From Ardenticatenaceae bacterium (GTDB taxonomy: Bacteria; Chloroflexota; Anaerolineae; Promineifilales; Promineifilaceae), in NCBI GenBank assembly GCA_020634215.1, contig JACKCD010000035.1:1-58003 (forward strand): DNA of 58,003 nt. The letters run 5' to 3'. Shown here one piece after another: positions 17,514-27,700 of this stretch. The first letter of the stretch is position 1, and each line of letters starts with the position of its first letter. A model generated the notes under the pieces. The model saw only the letters and a list, made by a program, of their open reading frames with translations, did not search any database and was not told the origin of the DNA. The position numbers and the translations under genes are program-made.

Positions 17514-19037
17514 TTACCCTGAATCACGATCCCGCAGGTGGGGGAACAACAGAACCTCGCGGATGGTGTGTTTGTTGGTTAGCAACATGACCAAACGGTC
17601 AATGCCAACGCCAAAACCACCGTTGGGGGGCATTCCATAGCGCATGGCCCGCAGGTAATCTTCATCAATGGGGTTGTTTTCGTCCTCTTCGGAGCCATAC
17701 AGCTTTTGCAGGTCTTCAAAGCGGCGACGCTGTTCTTCAGGGTCGTTTAGTTCGGTAAAGGCGTTGCCCATTTCCATACCGGCTATAAAGAATTCAAACC
17801 GCTCGACGTGGAACAGGTCGCCGGGAATGCCTTTTGCCAGCGGCGAGATGTCGCGGGGATAATCCATGATGATGGTTGGCTGGATGAGGCGTGGCTCCAC
17901 ATAGTCGCCAAACAACCCGTCAATGAGCTTGCCCCAACTGGCGTTTGGTGGCACGTGACCACCAATGCTACGAACGGCCGTTGCTAAACTCGCCACATCC
18001 AAATGATCCATATAATCAATTTCCGCATACTGCCGAATCGCCTCCCGCATGGTTAAACGCGACCACGGCTGAGAAACATCAATGACGTGGTCGCCATAGG
18101 CAACGTGCTGCTGCCCCAGCACCTCCTGCGCCACATAGCGAATCATCCGCTCCGTAAAGGCCATCACATCCCGATAATCCCAGTAGGCAGCGTAAAACTC
18201 CAGCATGGTAAATTCTGGATTGTGTTTAAAACTCACCCCTTCATTGCGGAAGTCCCGGCCAATCTCATACACACGCTCAATGCCACCCACCAGCAGTCGT
18301 TTGAGATACAGCTCAAAGGAGATACGCAAATAAAGCTCTTGTTTGAGCTGGTTGTGATGGGTGGTAAACGGCCGTGCGGCGGCGCCCCCGTAGAGCGGCT
18401 GCAAGATGGGTGTTTCCACCTCCAGAAAGTCGTTGTCGTCAAAAAAGCGGCGCAGGGCACTAATGGTTTTGGCGCGGGCGCGGAAAACATCGCGGACTTC
18501 GGGGTTGACGGCCAAATCAGCATACCGCTGTCGGTAACGCTCTTCCACATCACCAAAGGCATTGTAACGCACGACTTCGCCATCTACCTCTTGCTCTTTG
18601 ACAACGGGAAGCGGGCTAATGGCCTTGCTCAACAGCTTCCATTGCGAAACATTAACGCTAACTTCCCCGGCGCGGGTGCGGAAGAGGGTACCGGTTGCCT
18701 GCACAAAATCGCCCAGATCGGTGAGCTTGCGGAAGGTGTAGTGGCTTTCCTCACCCACCACATCCCGGCGCAGGAAAAGCTGTAGCCGGCCGGACTCGTC
18801 GGTAATGTGAGCAAAAACTGTCTTACCCATGTCGCGCATCGCCACCAGCCGGCCGCAAACCGTAACGGTCATTTCGGCTTCATTGCCAGCTTGCTCGGCC
18901 TGGGCAAATTGTTCAAGCGCAACGGCCGTTTTGTGCGTGCGTTCGGTTCGCAGCGGATACGGGTCAATGCCAGCTTCACGCAGCCGCTCAACCTTGGACA
19001 AGCGTTGTTCTTCAAGCGGTGATGGATTCCAACTCAT
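17514..19037 (-). CDS. lysS: Lysyl-tRNA synthetase, class II
   Basis: A 507-residue enzyme that charges tRNA-Lys with lysine using ATP. Seen: an N-terminal OB-fold anticodon-binding domain with GRLVAMRDMGKTVFAHI, then class II motif 1 around the dimer helix, motif 2 FRNEGVSFKHNPEFTMLE and motif 3 GFGVGIDRLVMLLTN. I chose MSWNPSPLEEQ at 19037. The longer ORF start at 19079 lies inside the hairpin of the upstream terminator, and its extra residues are not lysS-like. The gene follows greA, an order seen in many bacteria. One AACGGCCGTT copy encodes TAV within the N-terminal region. Confidence 0.96.
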   Translation of the reverse strand: MSWNPSPLEEQRLSKVERLREAGIDPYPLRTERTHKTAVALEQFAQAEQAGNEAEMTVTVCGRLVAMRDMGKTVFAHITDESGRLQLFLRRDVVGEESHYTFRKLTDLGDFVQATGTLFRTRAGEVSVNVSQWKLLSKAISPLPVVKEQEVDGEVVRYNAFGDVEERYRQRYADLAVNPEVRDVFRARAKTISALRRFFDDNDFLEVETPILQPLYGGAAARPFTTHHNQLKQELYLRISFELYLKRLLVGGIERVYEIGRDFRNEGVSFKHNPEFTMLEFYAAYWDYRDVMAFTERMIRYVAQEVLGQQHVAYGDHVIDVSQPWSRLTMREAIRQYAEIDYMDHLDVASLATAVRSIGGHVPPNASWGKLIDGLFGDYVEPRLIQPTIIMDYPRDISPLAKGIPGDLFHVERFEFFIAGMEMGNAFTELNDPEEQRRRFEDLQKLYGSEEDENNPIDEDYLRAMRYGMPPNGGFGVGIDRLVMLLTNKHTIREVLLFPHLRDRDSG

Positions 19038-19063
19038 AATAAACCCCAAATCAATCAACAAAA

Positions 19064-19084
19064 AGCCCGCGCAGGGCACGGGCT
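19064..19084 (-). terminator. Terminator between greA and lysS
   Basis: On the minus strand AGCCCGTG and CGCGGGCT form an 8-bp stem (one G-T pair) around CCCTG, followed by TTTTG. It lies after the greA stop and before the lysS start, so it would end greA transcripts or attenuate lysS. Confidence 0.65.
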
Positions 19085-19114
19085 ATTTTGACATCGTTGC
19101 ATTTCTAACAAAAT

Positions 19115-19606
19115 TTAGCCAATCGCCACAACCCGAAATTCGACAATTCCATTGGGGGCATTCACTCGCACCACCTGGTTCACCTTTGCCCCCAGCAGCG
19201 CCTTACCGAGCGGGCTTTCGTTCGAGATACGCCCTTCCACTGGGTTTGCTTCGGCAGCACCAACCAGATGGTACTTCTCTTCTTCATCATATCCCTCTTC
19301 AACAATGGTCACATGATCCCCCAGCCGAACCGCATCATGCGCCCGGTGGTCATCTGGAATCAATTGATAATTGCTCAGGATTTCTTCCAGTTCAATGATA
19401 CGCCCTTCCAGAAACGATTGCGCGTTACGGGCAGCTTCTAACTCTGCATTATCCACAAAATCATCATCTTGTCCGTCTTCAAAAGCGTTTTGCAAGCGTT
19501 CGGCAACTTCTTCGCGCTTCACGGTACGCAGGTAATGCAGTTCTTCTTCCAGCTTTTTCAAGCCTTCGGGTGTTAATAAAGTCGGTTTATTGGTGTTTAC
19601 ACTCAT
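19115..19606 (-). CDS. greA: Transcription elongation factor GreA
   Basis: A 163-residue factor that binds the RNA polymerase secondary channel and stimulates cleavage of backtracked RNA. Seen: the N-terminal coiled coil LTPEGLKKLEEELHYLR, the acidic tip DDDFVDNAELEAAR, and a C-terminal FKBP-like domain with ISNESPLGKALLGAKV. I chose MSVNTNKP at 19606. The ORF start at 19648 falls downstream of, and almost inside, a terminator stem. Length is normal for the family (about 157-165). Confidence 0.95.
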   Translation of the reverse strand: MSVNTNKPTLLTPEGLKKLEEELHYLRTVKREEVAERLQNAFEDGQDDDFVDNAELEAARNAQSFLEGRIIELEEILSNYQLIPDDHRAHDAVRLGDHVTIVEEGYDEEEKYHLVGAAEANPVEGRISNESPLGKALLGAKVNQVVRVNAPNGIVEFRVVAIG

Positions 19607-19624
19607 GTCGCACCCCATATATAC

Positions 19625-19645
19625 AAAAACCGCTGAAATCAGCGG
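19625..19645 (-). terminator. Intrinsic terminator upstream of greA
   Basis: On the minus strand CCGCTG / CAGCGG forms a 6-bp stem with an ATTT loop, followed by TTTTTG. It would end transcription coming from the lipoprotein gene and isolates greA from the permease operon. Confidence 0.75.
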
Positions 19646-19720
19646 CAAAATTTTTTCCTAAATTAGGGGTGAAATTATACCCAGTTTTAAGTTATTGTAA
19701 AGAGTTATGTGAAGCGACTT

Positions 19721-20308
19721 CTACTCGTGAAATGAAACGCTGCTAACCATCACATCAAATTTGGCGGCGTTGGCTTCCCAAACATCGGTGGGGGCGGTGC
19801 TGGCAAAAATATAGACGGCACCACCTGAGGTTTCGGCCACCACAACAGTAGCGGTCATGGGGATGTTTTCCCCTTCGCCAGGAAAGCGGAGGTGCTGGAC
19901 GAGGGCAGAACGGCCGTTAATCTCCACCGCCTTCCTTTCTCCATCCAACGCATATCCGTCCCGCTTAGGGCCAAAATCCAGAAAATGGTTTAGCTCACCC
20001 TCGGCATTGCCATGCACGGCCGACGGCTCCACCCGCAAAATCGTCATCATCGCTCCCGGCTGCGCCTGGTTAATGGTCTTCTCTTCACCAAACAGCAGCA
20101 TTCCCGGCCGAGGCAAATAGTATGTCCACCCTTCCGGGTAAAGCAGGTCAAAGGCAGCTTCATTGTTGTATTGCAGCATTTTGAGGGGGGCTGGTGTGGC
20201 AGACGGAGGTGGGGGGGAAAAAACGGCCGTTTGGCACCCCAATAACACCAACACCACCACACCCCACACCCCACGCCCTACACCCCACACAAAAATCCTG
20301 AAACTCAT
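19721..20308 (-). CDS. Lipoprotein with a PsbP/Mog1-like domain
   Basis: A 195-residue predicted lipoprotein. Seen: a signal peptide with lipobox VLLGC (Cys25), a Pro/Ala linker (SPPPPSATPAP), then a compact domain starting FDLLYPEGWTYYLPR and ending in VSSVSFHE. That pattern is common in PsbP/Mog1-type lipoproteins of Chloroflexota and cyanobacteria. The function is not known. The signal-peptide codons (RIFVWGVGRGVWGVVVL) are encoded by GTGGGGTGT word repeats of the kind found in intergenic hairpins. It follows the second permease set by 13 bases and ends at a terminator before greA. Confidence 0.75.
   Translation of the reverse strand: MSFRIFVWGVGRGVWGVVVLVLLGCQTAVFSPPPPSATPAPLKMLQYNNEAAFDLLYPEGWTYYLPRPGMLLFGEEKTINQAQPGAMMTILRVEPSAVHGNAEGELNHFLDFGPKRDGYALDGERKAVEINGRSALVQHLRFPGEGENIPMTATVVVAETSGGAVYIFASTAPTDVWEANAAKFDVMVSSVSFHE
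20246..20290. repeat. GTGGGGTGT word repeats inside a coding start
   Basis: A single-armed run of the words CACCCCACAC / CCCTACACCCC (minus-strand GTGTGGGGTGTAGGGCGTGG type). It matches the words of the hairpins at 35925-35982 and 52281-52333, but here it lies within codons 6-21 of the lipoprotein gene. Confidence 0.7.
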
Positions 20309-20321
20309 AGCCCCTCCCCCT

Positions 20322-21260
20322 CTACTTCAACCGTGGATCAAGCGCATCCCGCAGCCCATCCCCAATAATAAACATACACAGCACCGTAATCGTAATCATC
20401 ACCCCTGGAGCGACAATCAAATGCCGTGCATCCGGCCGCACAATATATTGCTGCGCCTCCGTCAGCATATTGCCCCAGGTTGGCGTTGGCGGCTGCACCC
20501 CAAACCCCAAAAAGCTCAAAATAGATTCCGACAACATCAAATTGCCCACCGCCCGCGCCGTGGCAATAATCACAATCGGAATCACATTCGGCAAAATGTG
20601 GCGGAACATAATGCTAAAGCTCGAAGCCCCCAGCGCATTAGAAGCCATAATATAATCCCGTTCACGCAGCGAAAAGACCGTGCTCCGCACCAAACGGGTA
20701 ATAAACGGCCACCCCAACAGCGCAAACAGCACCGTCAGCCATGCCGCCGACAAATCAAACAGCGCCCCCACAATCAGCAGCAAAAACAGCCCCGGGATTG
20801 AATTCAGCGTATTAATGACCCACATAATCACATCATCAATAATCCCGCCAAAATACGCCGCCATCATCCCCAGCGTCACCCCAATCATCAGGGTAAAAAT
20901 AGCCCCAAAAAAGCCAATCGCCATCGAAATGCGCCCGCCAATCAGCAGCCGCGCCAACTGATCTTGCCCCAGCGTATCCGTCCCTAACAAATGTTCCGAT
21001 GAAGGCGGCTCCAGCGAAGCCAGCAAGTTGGTATCATATGGGTCAACCCCCAGCACTCTTTCATTGATGATTTCTGCACCCAAAGATGCAAACAAAATAA
21101 TCAACAGTATCGCAATGGCCCCCAACGTCAACCGGTCACGGCGCAGACGAATCATTGCAATCCGCCAAAAAGAGAGCGGCTTTGACTCTACCATTGCCTC
21201 AAGGCGACCCTCTTCGGCCAATAGTTCACGCAATCGTGCCGGGTTTTCTATTTGTGCCAT
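20322..21260 (-). CDS. Second peptide ABC permease (DppC type)
   Basis: A 312-residue DppC/OppC permease with an N-terminal OppC segment (LGTDTLGQDQLARLLIGGRIS), about six membrane helices, the EAA-type loop YIMASNALGASSFSIMFRH and the intact segment SFLGFGVQPPTPTWGNML. That intact segment shows what the frameshifted copy at 11.7 kb should look like. It is 13 bases downstream of the DppB-type permease and upstream of the lipoprotein gene. No ATPase gene belongs to this set. It may use DppD/DppF from the first operon or ATPases encoded elsewhere. Confidence 0.92.
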   Translation of the reverse strand: MAQIENPARLRELLAEEGRLEAMVESKPLSFWRIAMIRLRRDRLTLGAIAILLIILFASLGAEIINERVLGVDPYDTNLLASLEPPSSEHLLGTDTLGQDQLARLLIGGRISMAIGFFGAIFTLMIGVTLGMMAAYFGGIIDDVIMWVINTLNSIPGLFLLLIVGALFDLSAAWLTVLFALLGWPFITRLVRSTVFSLRERDYIMASNALGASSFSIMFRHILPNVIPIVIIATARAVGNLMLSESILSFLGFGVQPPTPTWGNMLTEAQQYIVRPDARHLIVAPGVMITITVLCMFIIGDGLRDALDPRLK

Positions 21261-21273
21261 AATGAAAAGTCCT

Positions 21274-22260
21274 CTATTTTAGACGAATGCGCGGGTCAAC
21301 CATGACTAACAAAATATCGGAAAGCAGGTTGCCAAAAATAACAAGTACAGCACCAATGATCGTGCTTGCCATAATCACAGGAAAATCACGGCGCGAAACA
21401 GCGTCAACCACCATGCGCCCAATGCCAGGCCAAGAGAAAATGCGCTCTACAACAACTGCTCCACCCAGCAAAGCGGTGACGGCCGGCCCCAAAATCGTCA
21501 CAATGGGAATCAGCGCATTACGCGCAGCGTGCTTAAAATAAACGGTGCGCTTGCGTAACCCTTTGGCGTGAGCCGTCCGAATATAATCCTGCCCCATCAC
21601 CTCCAGCGTTTCCGCCCGCATATAGCGCGACATCACCGCAATCCAGGTCACGCCCAAAACGATAGAGGGCAGCACCAAATGGCGAACACGATCAGCAATC
21701 GTTGGGTTGTCAACATTGAGCGGCAACTGCCCACCCACCGGAAAAATACCTAGCTGAACGCTAAAATACATGATTAGTAAGATACCAAACCAGAAAGGGG
21801 GAAGCGCATCAAAGACAACTGAAAAGAAACGTGAGAAGTTATCTATGGCTGTACCGCGATAAATGGCTGAAATAATACCCATAAACAGCCCCAACGCCCC
21901 ACCAATGAGAAGCGCATAGGTTGTCAGTTGTAGCGTGGCTGGAATTCGCTCCGTATACATTTCCAAAACTGGGCGGCGGCTAAAAAAAGAGTTGCCAAAG
22001 TCCCCGCGAATCAGCCCACGCTGGCTGCATTCCCCCGTCCAGTCCCCAAAAACCCAAATAAGGTATTGTGTTGCCAACGGCCGATCTAAACACAACTCAT
22101 GGCGCAACCGCTCACGATCCTCAGCTTTCATCCCGGGGCTAAAGGTCAAGATTTGCACCGGGTCTCCCGGGGCGGCTTGCATGAGAAAAAAAGTGATGAG
22201 GGTAACACCAAGGATGGTAGGAACAGCTTGCAATAAACGGCGAAAGATATAAGTCGTCAT
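21274..22260 (-). CDS. Second peptide ABC permease (DppB type)
   Basis: A 328-residue DppB/OppB permease. Seen: the N-terminal MTTYIFRRLLQAVPTILGV, the segment APGDPVQILTF, a longer periplasmic insertion with a Cys pair (ELCLDRPL and WTGECSQRG), the EAA-type loop DYIRTAHAKGLRKRTVYFKH and the C-terminus VDPRIRLK. It starts 100 bases downstream of the second binding-protein gene, from which it is separated by word-repeat hairpin R3. It should pair with the DppC-type gene that follows. Confidence 0.92.
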   Translation of the reverse strand: MTTYIFRRLLQAVPTILGVTLITFFLMQAAPGDPVQILTFSPGMKAEDRERLRHELCLDRPLATQYLIWVFGDWTGECSQRGLIRGDFGNSFFSRRPVLEMYTERIPATLQLTTYALLIGGALGLFMGIISAIYRGTAIDNFSRFFSVVFDALPPFWFGILLIMYFSVQLGIFPVGGQLPLNVDNPTIADRVRHLVLPSIVLGVTWIAVMSRYMRAETLEVMGQDYIRTAHAKGLRKRTVYFKHAARNALIPIVTILGPAVTALLGGAVVVERIFSWPGIGRMVVDAVSRRDFPVIMASTIIGAVLVIFGNLLSDILLVMVDPRIRLK

Positions 22261-22280
22261 CTTGTCTTCCCCTACTGGAA

Positions 22281-22353
22281 CAGTAATCGGTGTTCAGTAA
22301 TCAGTAATCAGTAACGCATACTGATTACTGATTACCGATTACTGATTACCGAT
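22281..22353. repeat. Word-repeat hairpin R3 (CAGTAATCAGTAATC words)
   Basis: Left arm of CAGTAATC / GGTGTTCAGTAATCAGTAATC words, right arm of CTGATTACTGATTACCGATTACTG words. They fold back on each other around a short CGCAT loop. It is inside the second transport operon, between the binding protein and the permease. The same words recur, mostly single-armed, at 55391-55451. Confidence 0.85.
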
Positions 22354-22361
22354 AACCAAAA

Positions 22362-24202
22362 CTATGGTTCCAAAGACCACTGCTCAATGTTGTAGCGCAG
22401 CGACCAAGGATTGGGTTCAATCCCTTGCAGACGGTCACGCCAAACAGTGTTGGCTAGTGGAATGTAGAGGAAAGAGTAGGGAACATCGTTGTAGATTTCC
22501 GCCTGGTTGGATTGATAGAACGGAGCGCGTTCTGTTTCCACACAGCCGGGAACCGATTTCCCTTGCGCCAGATTGTCTTCTACTGTTGCGTTATAGTAAG
22601 AAACAAAGTTGAAGCCAGCCCCAACTTCGTCGTTCACGTAAGAGAACTGACTGCTGTCATCTGGTTCAGGTGGGCCACCACCGAAGCCGATGATCACCAT
22701 GTCAAATTCCTGACCTAGCAGCTTCTGCACAACAGTACCAAACTCGATGAAATCCAACTGGATGTTGAAGCCCAACCCGTCCAAAACGTCCTTGGTCAGA
22801 ACGCCAATGTTTTCGCGGGTTTCGTTGCCAGCGTTGGTCATCAGGTTCAGCGTCAACTGTACGCCGTCTTTTTCCAGAATCGGCACGTCAGCATCATTGG
22901 TAGCGGAGCCAGGTACCCAGCCAGCGTCAGCCAAAATTTGCGCGGCCATTTCCAAATCCTGAGCATACGGTTCAATTTCGTTGTTATAAGCCCAGGTAAT
23001 GGACGGCCAAACGTTGGCAACGGTGGGGCCACCCTGACCAAAGGCTACTTTGTTGATAATGCCAGTGTAGTCAATGGAATAGGCCATTGCTTGACGTACA
23101 GCGACATCGCTCAGAACTGGGTGTGGATCTTGCGCCAGCGGTGGTTCGCCGTCAGTCCATTTACCGTCGCCATCCAAGTCATCCCAACCATTTTGTGGGT
23201 TGGCCGGGTTTGCCAGGTTGTAGCCAATGAAGGTGTAACCGTTGCTGAAGAATTTCTGGATGTTGAGGTCATCGCCACTGGCAATTTGACCTTCGATAAC
23301 AGACACAAACTGTGGGCCGACGCTATTGTAATCAACTTCACCAGCCAGCATCCCAGCCAATTCAGCGGATTGATCGGCATAAACGCGATAAGTCCAGGTG
23401 TCTACGTTGGGTTTTCCTCCATAGAAGCTGGGGTTAGCAGTCAGCGTGACGTGGTCGTCAGCTACGTGTTCTACAAAGGTGAATGGGCCACTGACCACAG
23501 TGGGGGCTGTATTTTCCGCATTTTCAGCAATCGTTTCCGGGTCGTTGCCATAGACGTGAGCTGGCAAAATGCCTTGAACGCCAACGTTAGAGAGTACCGT
23601 ACAGTCAACTGATTTGAGCTTGAGTTCCAGGGTGAAGTCGTCAACGGCCGTCCAGCTCTCAACCTCAGTAAAATTCCAGGCAGTGCGCGAGAGGCAACCG
23701 AATCGGTGTTAATGGCATCGAAGGTGAAAGCCACATCATTGGCTGTAAGTTGGGTGCCGTCTGACCACATAACATCATCACGCAGGTGGAAGGTGTAGGT
23801 TAACCCATCTTCAGAAACGTCCCAGCTTTCGGCAATTTGGGGAACAACAGCACCGGAGAAGGGTTCCAGAGTTGCTAATGAGTAAAACATCAATCCGATG
23901 TTGATGCTGGAAGCATTGTCGCTGCTCAACACAGGATTCAAGGTGCTAATGTCAGCAAAGGATGACTCAACAACTGCACCCCCCTGGGCGGCTGGTGCAG
24001 GAGTAGCGGTCACAACGACGGTTTCAGTAACGGTCTCGCCTTCAACAACGCGGGTTACTTCGACGGACTCGGTAACGGTTTCAGTGACGGTTTCGGTTTC
24101 GGTGACAACGCGGGTAACTTCAACGGTTTGTGGGGAACAAGCCACAAGGACAAGTGCCAGCAAGGATAGACCTAAGCTGGTCAGTTTTAGCTTTTTGAAC
24201 AT
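22362..24202 (-). pseudogene. Second solute-binding lipoprotein, single frameshift
   Basis: A family 5 binding protein split by one frame change. The 5' part (start MFKKLKLTS at 24202, behind GAGGAGG) has lipobox LVAC, a VTRVVTETETVTET linker and the SBP domain up to AINTDSVAS. From about 23688-23696 the protein continues in another frame (RTAWNFTEVESWTAVDD) and runs to 22362 with AMAYSIDYTGI and the normal C-terminal lobe. Joined, the protein has a normal length of about 610 residues with no other damage. A one-base indel in the consensus is as likely as a real mutation. It is upstream of the two permeases and would be their binding protein. Confidence 0.85.
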
Positions 24203-24703
24203 CAATTCCTCCTCGAATTGGACAGATATTGGGGCGAAAACGGCCGTTTTCAAACCACCAACTATCCTTGATGCCGCTAGTAAACGACATACCGGATAAC
24301 AAATTTACAAAGATTGTTATGGGGTTTCGCTAATGACGTTTTTTGTGCAAACACCTCCTTACTTGATCTGCCCAGCTCCCAGAAAGACAGATTTTGGGGG
24401 ATACATACAATGCCCAACCATTGGGTAAACTGTTGGCAACCTTGACCATATTCACTCAGTTCAGGAGGGCTAATCTTGCCCTATTAAACTCTACCCCGTA
24501 AGGGTGGTCAAGACATTGACCAGATTCGACCATATTTCTGTTCATTGTCTTGGCAAGCCAACTCGTCTTCTATAGTGGCGAAGTATAAAGCAAAAAAAAG
24601 TCAGTGTCAATTAGGTGAAAAAATGGTGTCTTGTCGGTGGATAAGTGACTCAGCCAGCCAAAGATCATCCTTCCGGCAGCAAAAAAAGGATTAGAATCCT
24701 CGG
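24203..24703. other. Intergenic region upstream of the second transport operon
   Basis: About 500 bases that must carry the promoter of the second binding-protein gene. One AACGGCCGTT copy lies near 24240. Two related words, TTGACCATATTC near 24445 and TTGACCAGATTCGACCATATTT near 24515, could form an operator. No ORF or RNA gene is recognised. Confidence 0.5.
24681..24700 (-). terminator. Terminator of smc
   Basis: Just after the smc stop codon the minus strand reads AGGAT-TCTA-ATCCT followed by seven T. The stem is short (5 bp), but the T-run and position fit an intrinsic terminator. Confidence 0.55.
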
Positions 24704-27700
24704 CTACACCAACTGGCGCGATTGCGCCACGTATTCTTCGGGCTTAATGGAAAGCGCCTGGCTGGTGCTGTCGCTGCCCATGCTAATGCCGTAGATGGTT
24801 TGTGCCGCCTGCACCGTGCCGCGATTATGGGTAATGATCACAATTTGCATTTGCAGCCCCAGTTCACGCAGCAGGTCACGAAAGCGGGTGATATTGGCTT
24901 CATCTAGGGCGGCATCTACTTCATCCATCACGCAAAAGGGGGTGGGAGACACTTTGAGCAGTGAGAAAAGAAGGGCAGCAGCCGTCAGCGACCGTTCGCC
25001 GCCGGAAAGCAAGGCCAGCCCTTGCTCACGCCGGTTGGGAAGCTGGGCAATGATTTCCACACCGCTAATCGTCAGGTCATCGGGGTCGGTTAGCTCCAGC
25101 CGCGCCGTGCCGCCACCAAAAAGCTGGGTGAAGGTGTTGCCAAAGATGGCGTTGACCTGCTCCACCGTGGCCCCAAACGCCTTGGAAGTCAATTCATCCA
25201 ACTCCTGAATCACCTCGCGCAGTTGGGCATCGGTCTTGCTTAAATCTTCCACCTGCTGGGTGAGGAAATCATGCCGCTCTTGCGTTTCGGCATATTCCTG
25301 CGGTGCATCAGGATTAATGGCACCCATGCGCTGCATTTGGCCACGATAATTTTGAATGGTTTGCTCGATGTCGTCGGGCAACTCGGTTACCTGAGGCAGC
25401 GTTTCCACCACTTCGTGCATGGGGAGCGGGGTAGCTCCAGTTTGTTCCTCGTCGTAAGTGAGGGAAACGAGGCCAAGATCGGCCTTGATGCGGTCTTGCA
25501 GCCCCTCGATTTGGTTTTCTTGTTGGGTGAGGCGAATTTTGGTTTGGGTATAGCGGGTTTCCAAATCGTGGGTTTGTTTTTGCAGGGCAGCCACTTTGTC
25601 ACGTAACCCTTGCAACTCCTGCCGATTTTCCGCCAGCCGCGTTTTGAGCGGCTCGATGGTCATGTCGAGTCGCTCTAGCTGCTCTTGCCAACGCTGCTGG
25701 GTGGTGCTTTCGTCGGTGAGGCTCATTTGGCTTTGCTGCTGGCGCAGAGAGGCTTCACGAGCTTGTACGCGGGCAAGCTGCCGTTCAACCTGATGGAGGG
25801 TGGTGCGTCGACTGTCTACCACGGCCTGCCGCCCGGCGAGAATGGTTTGGGCAGCGGCGATTTCCTGGCGCAGCGTTTGGCGCTGCTGCTGACCCTCGGC
25901 GATGGGGAGGGCGGCAAGTTGGGTGCGAGCCTCATAAACGGCCGTTTCCCCCCCAACCACCTCCTCCTCCAACCCTTCAATCTCCCGCGCCACCGCCGTC
26001 AGCCGCTCCTGTAGCCGCTGCGCGTCCCGCCGCCGGTGATCCTGCTGCCGATCCAAGTACGTCTGCTGCTGCCGCGCATTATCCAGCCGCCGCTGCGCCT
26101 GCGCCTGCCGCTGACTGGCCTCATTTGCCAGCCGCGCCAGCCGCTGCTCCTCGTTTTGCAGTTCGTCCACCCGATTTTGCTGTGCTTGAACGGCCGTTTG
26201 CTGCCCAGAAACGGCCGTTTCCTCCCCCGCCAACCCCGCCTTCTTTTGCGCCAGCTCCGCCTGCGCCTGCCGCCACGCCTCCTCCCGCGCCAGCACCGAG
26301 CTGGCATCATCGGCCGCACTGGTTTGCACCAGCCCTCCGGCGTGCGCCACAAAGCCATTGCGCGACACCGCCAGCGTGCCTGGCGGCAGCGACAGAGCCA
26401 ATTCATACGCCGTGGTGGCCTCGTCCACCAACAAAATGGGGCGCAGCAGCAAATCGGCCACTGGCTGCATGGCCGCTTCCACCTGTATCAGATCGCTGGC
26501 CCAGCCAATGGCCCCGGCCGGGGTGGGAATGGTAGGAAACGGGGTGAGATGGTTGAGGGCAACGGCCGTTAATGCCTGCCCCCGGTTTTGCTGCAAAAGC
26601 TGCTCCAGTTGCTGCCGCTCGGCCACAATCAGCGTTCCCAGCCGCGCCGCCAGCGCCGCTTCCACCGCTTTTTTGTGGCGGTCGGGAATGGTGATAAAGC
26701 TGGCAAGCTGGCCGCGCAGCCCGGCGCTGGCTTTCACCTCTTTGTGGCGCATCTGATCGAGCAAATCTACCCGCGCTTCCAGCTTAGCAAGCTCGCTTTG
26801 CCGCTGGTTTAGCTGCTGCTCCTGCTGCCGAGCGTCGCGGCGAAGCTGTTTTAATTCGTTGATGAGCGTTTGGCGTTCGTTTTGGGCGGCCTGGCGCTGG
26901 TCGTTTAGCTCCTTGGCTTTGGCGCGGGCGGTGTCGAAAACGGCCGTTTGCCGCTCAATCTCCTCCGCCAAATCCTCCAACTCAGCCGCCACCGCTTCCT
27001 CATCGCTGCTGCTGGCCTCGCGCAGCCGTTCCCGCAGTTGGCTTTGCTGCCCCTGCGCCTGCGCCAGCCGCGTTTGTGCCTGCCGCAAGCTGCTTTCGCT
27101 TTGGGCTACCGCCTGCTGCCAGCGGCTAATGGTGGCCTGGGTCGTTTCAAAGGTGGCGTTGAACTGCTGTAGCTCCCCCTGCACCCGGTGCAAATTGCTT
27201 TGGGCAGCTTCCAAATCCCCCGTGGCGGCACTTAGATCAACCTGGGCGACGGCGCGTTGTTCTTCCAATAACGGCCGTTCTTGTTCCGCCTCCACCAACT
27301 GCCGCTCCAGCGATTGCCGCCGCTCCTCCATAATCGCCATGTCCCGCCGCGCCTTTTCTAGCTGCGTCCGCACCTCATCCCGCTTGCCTTGCGCCTCAGC
27401 CAGTTGCTGGTCGGCGCGGTCAATTTGCTGGCGGATACTGTTCTGGTTTTCCTGCTGCACCAGCAGCGTGCGACGGCCGTTTTCCCACGTAATTTCCGCC
27501 TCCCGTGCCTCTTTTCGCGCTGCCCGCAAAGCTGCTTTCGCCTTTTCCCAGCGATAGCCATACCAAATCCGCAGCAAATGGCGCAAATCCACCGCCACCT
27601 GCTCATAATTTTGCGCCCGCGTCGCCTGCCGCTTGAGCGAGGCCAGCCGAGGGCGGATTTCGTTGAGGATGTCGTGAACGCGCTCCAGATTGCGCTGTGT

